Below, in pieces: positions 33,392 to 42,345 of a DNA stretch of 64,000 nucleotides (position 1 is its first letter; each line of letters starts with the position of its first letter). The notes under the pieces were generated by a model. The model searched no databases. It saw nothing but the letters and a program-made list of their open reading frames with translations, and was not told the DNA's origin. The DNA is taken from positions 4,895,613 through 4,959,612 of the forward strand of contig CM018603.1 in the NCBI GenBank assembly GCA_009192285.1, read 5' to 3'. Made by a program: the position numbers and the translations under genes. This DNA is from Morchella semilibera (Eukaryota; Ascomycota; Pezizomycetes; Pezizales; Morchellaceae).

Positions 33392-35730
33392 ATGATGGAC
33401 GCTGACCCTAATACACGAGGAATCATGTTTGAGGCCCTTTCCAAAGTCGCAGACCATATTGGTGAGCTTGACAAGCTTGAGGCACAAACAACAGAGCGCA
33501 GAGAAATCTTGGAGGGGATTCGCAGTGGTGCGTAGCAAGTCGCGAACATAACGGGTGTTGACGCGTGAATTGACGTCTCGTAGAGCTGATTTCACGGATT
33601 ATGGCGCCGGGGGTGCTTTATGGCGGCCTGGAGACGGGTGAACAGAGCACTACACTTCCATTGCCTCCTGAATCGAGTGGGTCCCAAAACACGGGGATGG
33701 AGGACAGTGCCAGTGTCGACGCGGATGGTTGGTGTCACCTCCCCCCTCTTGATTTCTCATACATATCTCACAAAGTCTAGTTTCCTTAATCGCAGATCCA
33801 ACTGGTGCCGTGATTATGGGAGATACTCGCACTGAAAGCGGGTGAGGATGCTCATCACTCATAATCCATCTCTTATCTAACATTAAAGCCAGCCCAGATA
33901 CTGGTCTCAAAAGCTTATTGGACTATCTGAATCAGTATTCTTCCCACGACATTAGTTAGTTCTTCTCTGCTACTCTAATGCAACTGATTATAAGGTCTAA
34001 CTAGCACATGCGCGTATACATAGGGGGCGCTTCTATTCCCTCTGTGGCGGGTCATGCCCATTTGGCTCTTGAGTTGAGTTATTCTTCATCTATCGGTAGG
34101 TGGCACTCCCTTGGTAGATGAATTGGTGTCATTTGGCGGTGGGTACTGAGGAATCTACAGAGGTAGAGCCAACATTGCCCGCACTGGGTAGTAGTGTCCA
34201 TAGCAATATTCCTCCCTCCTCAAGCGTTGAAGGATACGGTAAGTGCCTCATCCCGTATTTGGATACCGTGGGATCTAACACAACCAATATATGCATAGAT
34301 TCCGGACAAAGTGGCCCAGAGGACCCTGTACCCGGGAGCAACACCCCTCTGGGCGCATCCACAGGCCCTGAGGCTGGAGGTGACCGCTCCAGGCCAGGTA
34401 TTTATCTCCCTAACTGGAGTAACCCTCAATATTTTCGTTTAGATAAGTTTCAGGCCAGTGTCTGAGAGGGAACAGGTATTTCGGCAGACATCGACACAAG
34501 CACTTTGGTATCCTCTATTCATGAGATGCTTGGTAGAACTGATCCATTCCCAGCACCTATGTCTAGGTTTAATAACATGTTTATAGGATCTGAAGGAAAC
34601 ACGCTCACACAAGAGGACCTTAATGAGATGGTGAACGATGCGCTGGCCGCCTCGGAGGCCATCTTCGGAACTATTTCAGATGATGATCGTATGCTCCGAG
34701 TCCCTAGAGGAATATCCTGATCCCCCTGTTTTTATATTGACATGTAATAATCAATTTTTCTGGGTTTTTTAGTTGAACGTTTTGGTATTCACATCCCACC
34801 TCCACCTCACGTGGAAGGTGAAGGTGTGTTGTCTACAACCTCACAGGTTCTTACTATACCCCAAAATGATATCAAGGCATCCTCTGGGAGTTCCGGGATT
34901 ACTCAGCATCCATTCGAGATGGCCAGCCCGCCAACCCACTCTGAGAATCTTTCTCAAGCCCCTACTACTACTACTATTTGTACGTAAGCTCCTTATCAAA
35001 ATATCTCACGCTCCCGCCCGGACAGCACATAACTAAAATCGAGTACCTATAGCCCCCAAAGCTGTTACCCATGATTCAGATAATGGCGTTGCTGTAGCTC
35101 AACCTACCACCCCCGACGACAAACAGACTAGTATGTCCCCCTGAAACGTATCACTCTGACGTCTAGACAGGTATATTTCAACCTATTAACATTGGTAAAC
35201 AGCAGTCAACCATACACCCCCGGCTGTTAGATCTAGTAGTGCTCCGCCTCAAGGCCGTAGCCGCGCTCGTGGTGGTAGTTCCCGTCGCAGTCGTAGATCT
35301 ACCCACGGTGTCGGTCGTAGTGTCAACCCAAACCGCGGTGTTGGTCGTGGCCGTGAGCAAGGCTCCACAACTACTGGACGTTGTAAGTCCCCAATCTCAC
35401 AAGCACCCCTAGGCCCCTGTTTGGCACTAACCACCCACAGCCATGTCCGCTCCCCGCCCTAGACCCCGCCGCACTCACATCCACTATCCTTCTGCTCCTC
35501 CAATTCCGCAGATACTCGTCTATCCACTCAGCGCAGAGGCTCTCCCGGCGTACTCCAGCTTCCTCTGCGTTTCCGGAGGGACAGCGTCTGGGGGTACGGG
35601 GTCGCGCTTCACCGCGAGAGATCCGAGCCCGTCGGTCCCGGCCCCGCAGCATCCGGAAGGGCCGGGCCTGCCGAGGGTCGGGGAGGGCGCGGACGTTGTG
35701 GCGGGAAATGATTTGCATGGTCCGGAGTGA
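33392..35730 (+). CDS. Nine-exon modular protein with uniformly phase-1 introns
   Basis: Proposed exons: 33392-33527, 33584-33727, 34161-34238, 34299-34397, 34476-34688, 34773-34979, 35053-35130, 35206-35382, 35441-35730 (473 residues). All eight introns are phase 1 and all seven internal exons are multiples of three (144, 78, 99, 213, 207, 78, 177). Several introns have clear branch sites (ATCTAAC, CCTAAC, ATTAAC, CACTAAC). Exon 1 encodes a coiled-coil-like helix (LSKVADHIGELDKLEAQ). The middle is Ser/Thr/Pro/Gly-rich with one acidic helical exon (TQEDLNEMVNDALAASEAIF). Exon 8 encodes an Arg-Gly-rich segment with GVGRSVN and GVGRGRE repeats, reminiscent of RNA-binding RGG tails. The join from exon 2 to exon 3 is the weakest: a candidate extra exon at 33796-33841 breaks the frame. 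Alternatively a separate gene starts at ATG 34118. No known domain. Confidence 0.6.
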
Positions 35731-36323
35731 TGGGGGCATATTGTTATCGGAATAATAGTTTTGGGGGCGGGTACCAGATATATGTTTACAGGCTCAAAAG
35801 CGAGGTGGAATTTACCAATTAGTCAATAAATAGTTATTAGGATAAAAAGTGTATTTATATTCACCCTATATATTATATATTTGTTATACCACGCTTCCTC
35901 CTTCCATCCACCATTCTACCATCCAGCTAACGAATCCCATATGCGAACGCTCACCTCAGTCTACTAATCTATTCCCAGCTTTATCAGAAGCCATAAACTA
36001 CCCTAGCTACCCAGCACCCTTCTAAACCAACCAACCAGTCCCATTCCTTCTCCCCCTGAACCCCCGGCATTATCCTTACTGGATTCTCTGGGAGTACGTA
36101 TAGGAAGCTGCCTGCATGTAGGTGCATGGTGGGAGATATAGTGCGCTTGGGGTGCGTTACTTTGGACGAGGCTAGTATCAAAGCTCTAATAACCCTAACC
36201 CTGGACCTGAAAGCAGCTCGTCGTATGGATTCGTGTGGGATGCATCTACTATGTACTAGATTACATCCTTTTGCGCCCCGAAACCTATCAAGGCCAAACT
36301 GGCGGGAATTGGGGTGGGTTAGT
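35731..36323. other. Intergenic, no supported gene
   Basis: AT-rich at 35815-35890. A telomere-like AACCCTAACCCTGG lies at about 36189-36202. CAAACTGGCGGGAATTGGGG at 36295-36314 repeats a word found inside the neighbouring SINE-like element (about 36600), suggesting a nested or partial copy. Confidence 0.4.
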
Positions 36324-36739
36324 TAATTAAATGATAAAAAAAGCCGGCAACAAAAGACTTACGTGAAGAAGTACTCATCCCTCAAGAGCGTCGCTACCAT
36401 ATTGGGCTTTCTCATCACTGCTCCCACCAGGGTTTGAACCTGTCGTGGTCATATGACGAAGCCCAGTGTATTACCACTAGGCCACGCCACGATACTTTTG
36501 TTTGTGCCGCTGTAGTTTATGAGCCCTCCATTTTTGGAAAGGTCCTTCTCAACACATCAAAACATATGAACTGAATTGCATCACAGGGCAATGAAAGGTC
36601 AAACTGGCGGGAATTGGGGGCGGAGGGGGGAGGGGGGACCGAAGGCCCCCATAACTAGAGTACATGTATATGTACCTACCATAGAGAGCTAAAGGATGAA
36701 AACCTACACAACTCGCGGTCGCGAGGTGGTAACCCCTAG
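36324..36739 (-). repeat. tRNA-cored SINE-like repeat, copy 1
   Basis: On the minus strand the element runs from CTAGGGGTTACCACCTCGCG (near 36739) through a C/G-rich hairpin (near 36630-36650), a tRNA-like core, and a tail ending CCGGC-T7-ATCATTTAATTA (36324-36335). The core has an A box (36473-36484, TGGCCTAGTGGT) and a perfect B box (36430-36440, GGTTCAAACCC) but no pairing acceptor stem, so it is not a working tRNA. The same element lies in the opposite orientation at 56835-57295. Confidence 0.85.
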
Positions 36740-37469
36740 TAATAATGTATTCTTTTTTTTTTGCGGCTTTGCAGATAGGTTTATAGGGATGGGCTGACAC
36801 GGATACTTATGGACCACACTGCCGCCGCCGGCAACGGCACATTTATCGGACAGTGTCAATGACTGTAATTACACGCACCTCTTAGGTATGTAGGTATTAC
36901 TACATGCCATTGTCCCCCATTTCGCTCGTGTGTAGCTAATATGCACCACACCTTAGAAAGGAGAACAACAAAAAGTAATAAGGCAAACATCATCCTGCCC
37001 GGAGCTCTAAGAAAAAGAAAGTCTGGTGTGGCTTACTAATGAACCCTTACACATTACTTACCACATGACACAAACCTAATAGCCCAACTATACATGTAAA
37101 TGTATTGATATAGGGGCCTGGGGTCGGCGTTGGCAAGGCCAAGCTCGCACGCATTCTTGAGTTTGCTTGTGGGTGGTCTGGGACAATTAGGCACTCTGAA
37201 TAGTGTATTTTCCAATGTGGTAAATAATACAATATGAATAAATACCCACCGGATCAACCTATAGAAGCTCCTCCCCCAACCTCGTGAGTGCTTATAGTGA
37301 TAAACTTATAACAATACATAAAGGTACGGACAGATCGAATGCGAAGGGTTACTGTACATAAAAAGGCAGGATAGAAATATGTGAGAAAGCTGAGAACTCG
37401 CAATGCCGATGGACCCGTATCCTATTCCAGAGACCGCCGGTGCCCCCTCCTCTCGGACCCCATCAGATA
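36740..37469. other. Intergenic, no supported gene
   Basis: No gene is supported. I searched the minus strand here for a downstream exon carrying the missing Cys cluster of the 37470 gene and found none. Confidence 0.4.
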
Positions 37470-38243
37470 TCAACACCCCGTCCTTCCTACCCACCAAACC
37501 CCCCCGAGCCGGAGTTTCTTAGCTGGGGCCTTAGACATATTTGACGAGGGATTCGTAACTCTCTTCCTTTTTGTCCCCACATCCTTCATAACGCTTGGTG
37601 GTGAGGGCCGAGCCGCTGAAGTATCCGTTGACCTAGCGATCCTCACCAGTCCGGATGTGGTAGCCTGCCTGGAGATAGTGGCGGAAGCTTTGACACTGTT
37701 TGAGGAGCCTGCGGAGACCCCAGTGCCTCTCTCTCTCCCTATCCCCACTACTACAGTCCCACCACCCTCCGAGAATCTTCTCTCTTTCGCAGCCTTCGCC
37801 ACCGACGGGTTCACCGACGGCTCCAACGTGGGGATCCGTGCTGCTCTGCGTGGCGTTTCAGCCGATGGGTGCCACGGAAGCTGGTCTACCCGTGGATTTC
37901 TCGCTGGTTGTGTAGCCTGTGGGTCCCTCAAGTTTCCCGGTGGTGGGATAGTCGGCGCGCTCGTCGGCGGCGGGTTGATGGGCTTATCAATGCGGCCTGA
38001 CACCACCGATCCCTGGACACCAAATAAGAAAGATTCCTGCCTCGCGGTATACTTCCCCGAAAGGATCGCTCGATATGCGCTAATAGTCTGATTGCGCATG
38101 TAGCAGAGGCCGCTGATGGGATGGGCGGGTATCTTGAATATATGGCCGTCAATGTTGATATGGTAGGACTTGCCGATAAGCGGAGCCAGACCCTCGCTGG
38201 CACTGGCGTAAACTGCTTTGGTGACCGGAGTGGGGGCCGTCAT
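37470..38243 (-). CDS. FxIP-YxR family member lacking the Cys cluster
   Basis: 257 residues from the ATG at 38243 (CATCATGACGGCC). Residues ~24-70 carry the family block: INIDGHIFKIPAHP...YMRNQTISAY...TARQESFLF, aligning with the 20095 and 24151 copies. The middle is Pro/Ser/Ala-rich, and near the end are basic clusters (GTKRKRVTNP and APAKKLRLGG), matching the SKRKRSDE region of the 20095 protein. Just after this point the frame ends in TGC TGA, where the longer paralogue continues for ~100 residues into its six-Cys cluster. This copy is therefore either a natural short form or a C-terminally truncated one. The antisense frame 37381-38091 is long but is a shadow. Confidence 0.68.
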   Translation of the reverse strand: MTAPTPVTKAVYASASEGLAPLIGKSYHINIDGHIFKIPAHPISGLCYMRNQTISAYRAILSGKYTARQESFLFGVQGSVVSGRIDKPINPPPTSAPTIPPPGNLRDPQATQPARNPRVDQLPWHPSAETPRRAARIPTLEPSVNPSVAKAAKERRFSEGGGTVVVGIGRERGTGVSAGSSNSVKASATISRQATTSGLVRIARSTDTSAARPSPPSVMKDVGTKRKRVTNPSSNMSKAPAKKLRLGGVWWVGRTGC

Positions 38244-41200
38244 GATGAGAATGAGGGCATGAAAAGTTTGGTGGTGAGTTGGAAGACCGGTGGTGGCAGG
38301 GTGGCTATATGTAACCCACCCCACGACTCAAACGGGTCAGTTTCCTTTTTTCCCTCTTTTTTTCTTGTTGGGTGTGTATGACTGATAGCTTGTGGCCCCG
38401 TGCTCTCGGCAAATCCTGTAACTCAGAATAGGCAAAACAAGCCGAGAAATGACTGCTTCAAGCGCTATGGCCGCTTAGAGGTGGCGGGTAGATACAAACC
38501 TAGCGTAAAGGCAGTTCATATCCGGCGTTGGAGTTGTTCATTACAGCTATATCGGTTTCGATAACCATTAGCTATAGTTCGTTACTCATCAGAGGCTTTG
38601 TGCATTCCTTTTCCGGCAACCCGATTGGCGCCGACCCTCTCAACAGCCGATCATACAAGCGGAAAAAGGCTCTAGAGTCTCCCGCGCAAAGTCCCTATTA
38701 CCATCCATTGCAAAGGTTATTTACTACATACCAGGAGTTAGGGATATTGTTTCGCCCCATCAGATGCCAAAACACATGGATATAGGTATGTAGGTAGCGC
38801 CCTGCTCCCCATTTCGCAACGTTTTCGGGCACAACCGTTATCACATACCATATAGAGATGTGGCTTGCCTACGAAAACGCTATGGAATGGGGAGTACGGC
38901 AACCGGCCAATATATGTTGAAAGAGGTCCAAGCGTGAAGTTTCTGAGGTCAATGATATATTTGATTCGAATTTCCTGCCCTAGGATAGTGACCGGCGAGG
39001 TAAACAGATGGCCTGGGTCGGAGCTCGATCGGGCTAGAACCAATGAGAGCCATAACTGTACTTGTTCCTTGTAGCATCTTTAAATACTATATGGTCAATG
39101 GTGGGAATAGTATACCTAGGTCTTTCAGTGTGCACTTACCTGCACGATGCGTGCAACCAGAACTCCTAGATGCACCGCAGATGCCAGCGTACCCCGCACT
39201 GTTAAGGATCACCCATACTCATATAGTTGAGAAGGTGCGCCTGTCCAGCGGAAGAATCTAAGAGCCTACCACCAATTCGTTAGCCTTCTGTCTCTCCCGG
39301 GATTTTTAGAATTACTCCTTTCTCGACAATGATTCTCCCACTACTCCCCATGGAGATCTACATTTTGATAATTGGATATGTGCGCCTGTGCCCCGCCTAG
39401 CTCTTTCAGCTCGACTAACGTCCCACACAGGCGCCAGATCTATATCACCCACACTGACAATAGGATGCAGAACCTCATTGCCATAGTTCTCAAAGCCGCT
39501 GCACACAAGCTCACCACCTGCCGCAGCATTCATTGGGAGCCCTACTACACCGGGTAGGACTGGTGCAAGCCTCTCATCCTGCCGCCTCGCCTCGAGACAG
39601 TCAATATTGCAGATGTTCGGGCGGTTCCCTGGTCCCATGCCGGCGGTGATGGAGCCCCGTCTAGTATGGCCGGGCTTCGAGCAGCAGGCCAAACATGCCG
39701 CAAAACTTTAGCGAGGCCTGGCTGCGCATGTGGCAAGGCTGAGGGCGCTCGGAGTGGGGTGGCGTTCGGGATTGAGGTGGTCGATACCAGAAGTGAGACC
39801 ATTTAGAGATGATGTCGAATGAATTTATCCACCCTTCTTTATGTCAAACCTGAGGGAACTACTGGTGGTTAGTTACACGAGCAGCGAGCGGCGGAGGGTA
39901 CCTTTCGCAGGGGTTTCTTGGGGGAGATTGGAGGGGTTGATGTACTTGAAGGCGGTAGGGTAGCAGCGGGTCTAACAATCCCGGGAATGCAAGAAGATGT
40001 GAACCTGCGCGGATTGAGGGTGTTAAGAGTAGCTCTACCGGTGGAGGAGGCATCGAAACCTATTCCTTTGCGTGAGGGGGGAAGATTGGGAGAGATTACG
40101 GTGTTGAGAAGCGAGGGAGCGGGGGCTCTCCGCCTGGTGTAGAAGCGTTCCGGGTTTGATTACAGGATAGCAGATGGGACTGTGAAGGTGGCAGGGGCGT
40201 CTATTGAAAGTCCGCAAAAAAATACAGATTCTTTCGTTGAATCGACATCGGACTACAAATCTATTCAGCAAGCTGGCTAGAATAAAGATCGTGGGTAGAG
40301 GACTGTACCATCACTTAGTTGACTGTATCTCCGGTCAATTAATTTCCCAGCTGGCTATTTACCGCAAGGTTCTTGTGCAGAGAGACAGGATTTGTTGTAA
40401 AAACAGAGACATTGGTTATTTTTGGTGAAGCAATTCGCATGATGACATGGGCTAGCGTCAGTATTAGAGACATGCCAAGGCACTCCCATCCCAGTACGTC
40501 CTCATCTTAGTGGGCACTCGTAGGTGATACGGCCGCCGGAGTGCAGAACGGTATGGCTTGGCATCGAGTGGTTTATTGTGGTTAGGGTTAGCGGGGGATG
40601 AGGTGTAATTTTTTTTTTTTTATTTTGTTTTGTATCCAGTTCTTGGGCTATGTATCACACTGCCCCGGAACTGCCCTCTCCTCCGCTACTACTTATCATT
40701 AAGCCTTTCTTCCTGCTCCGCACCCCTACGCCATCACTCCTCCTCTAGACCTCTCCATCCTTGGCTCAGTTCTCCCCCCCCTCCCACCTTTTCATGTTCC
40801 TCGCCTTTCCTCCGTCTACACTCCATCCACTACTTCCAGATGAGGTGTAATCAGAGAAACTGTCACCATCCAGCACAAGTGGTCTTCATGTGTTGTAGGA
40901 ATGCTTTAGTCTGATCATGTACGGTTGACCACGAATTGGCCTATTCTGGATAAGTGTGAGGACTGTCTTTCATATCTTAATCGGATCAATAATATCACTC
41001 AGGTATCAGCTTATTTAAATGTGCTGCGGGGAATCTAGTAATAGCTCTTCCACGGACAATATATTTGCGGGTATATCTTTAAACTACGTTGCCCACAGGC
41101 TCCCGGCAGCGCCACCCCATACTCCCCGCCCCACCTAGAAAGAATTCACAGAATTTGATTAAGCACGGACCTTATGTGCTTTTGCGGGATTGGGGTTTGG

Positions 41201-41998
41201 GTGTTTCTGAGGCAGATTATCCGAGAGCTTTGGAATATCTACATTCAGGTGCTTAGCGTGGATCTAGGTATTGTAAATGATTTCATTGAGATTTAAGACA
41301 TATAGTTTTAGCTCCTACCCCAGGAAAACTTAACAAACATTCCCATAGTGGCAGTACAGATATCTTAAGAATTACCGATCCACCAAAGGCCGCATGCCCA
41401 TACTCTAGACCGGAATGGTCCTGGTCAGACGAAGTATCTAATGAATCCCTTTCTCATCAGAACCTTATTCGGTTGGGGCTAGTGTTCGGGCTAAGCCCTC
41501 ACACGATTTACCCCGGTTACCGAGACTTTGATATCCGTATGACCAGCCGGCCTTAATTACCCTTATATTCCCTTTCACTCAGACGAGGGATGTCCGCAGG
41601 GGTCGTACATAGTCAGGACCAGATCGACGGGATCTAGATATGAGCCATTTCTATCTAGTTATGCGTAAGAGATATATTTTTCCCATACAGACAACAGCCT
41701 ACTAGCCTCCGGTACTCCGGGGCATAGTCTTGTGCTTCTGGGATCTGGAGGGAGTGGAGCACTCGAGAGTGAACATCAATATCTAGGCGTCTTGTCATAT
41801 TGCGCGCAGATCGGGGCCAGAGTGCTTAGGATTACTAGATTCCTTTGGGCACCCCTCAACTAGGTCGGTTATCACACGGTTGTATGGGGGTTTGGCCTCA
41901 TCGGGCGAATATATGAAGGAGAGCTCCCTGTCCCCGAGCAGGTTAGCTGACCAACAATGTAACTCTAAATTCAATTCGGATTACTCGCCCATCAAACC
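38244..41998. other. Long gene-poor stretch
   Basis: No gene is firmly supported. Weak candidates: minus 39312-39692 (a plausible exon, with GGELVCSGFENYGNEVLHPI); minus 39859-40053, which ends near a good intron signal (GTAACTAACCACCAG at about 39866-39880); and plus 40842-40916, a 24-codon Cys/His-rich reading (MRCNQRNCHH...MCCRN) preceded by a pyrimidine-rich tract and a telomere-like GGTTAGGGTTAG at about 40576-40589. Confidence 0.35.
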
Positions 41999-42006
41999 TA
42001 TAAAAA
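41999..42006 (+). promoter_or_regulatory. TATA-box-like element of the 42088 gene
   Basis: TATAAAAA, about 88 bp upstream of the ATG at 42088 and followed by a G-free C/A-rich leader. Position and sequence suit an RNA polymerase II core promoter. Confidence 0.55.
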
Positions 42007-42087
42007 ACACCACGCCCCCCGCCCACTCAACACCACCGCCCATCCCACATCTACACACACATCCACACCCACATTCCTGCACCCAAG

Positions 42088-42341
42088 ATGAAAGTCCTTT
42101 CCTTTCCGTACTCGCCCTGGTTGGCTTTACCGCCACCCGCATTGGCATCACCATCACCGAGTACAACCACCTCGAAGACCCTTACGAGCAATCCCTCGAT
42201 TCCTGGGGCAAATACTACAAGCGACACGGCACCGAGTGCGCCGGTTCTCGCGAGTGCTACAAGAATCCCCTGTGCAAGAGGACACATTCTGCCACCAGGG
42301 CTCGTCCCGGACCCATTGGTCCTGTGGGGAAAGGTTTATAG
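42088..42341 (+). pseudogene. Small secreted-protein gene broken by a 5-bp duplication
   Basis: The ATG at 42088 starts MKVLSF in one frame, while the frame one step away carries a hydrophobic run (VLALVGFTAT) and then a small Cys-bearing protein that ends at the TAG at 42339-42341, with ECAGSREC and a third Cys shortly after. The two frames meet at a perfect tandem TTTCC TTTCC (42098-42102 and 42103-42107). One TTTCC unit is the exact surplus that separates the start codon from the downstream frame, so a 5-bp slippage duplication inside the signal-peptide codons is the simplest explanation. A TATA box lies 88 bp upstream. The ATG frame itself gives an unrelated Pro-rich 85-residue reading. 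No family is recognised. Confidence 0.6.
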
Positions 42342-42345
42342 GTGA

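Noticed and set aside
36420-36490. Functional tRNA gene
   Set aside because: A and B boxes are good, but the acceptor strands do not pair and the anticodon arm is a palindrome; it is the core of a repeated element.
37381-38091. Long plus-strand open frame (236 codons)
   Set aside because: It is antisense to the 37470 gene, whose frame aligns with two paralogues; the plus frame has no relative.
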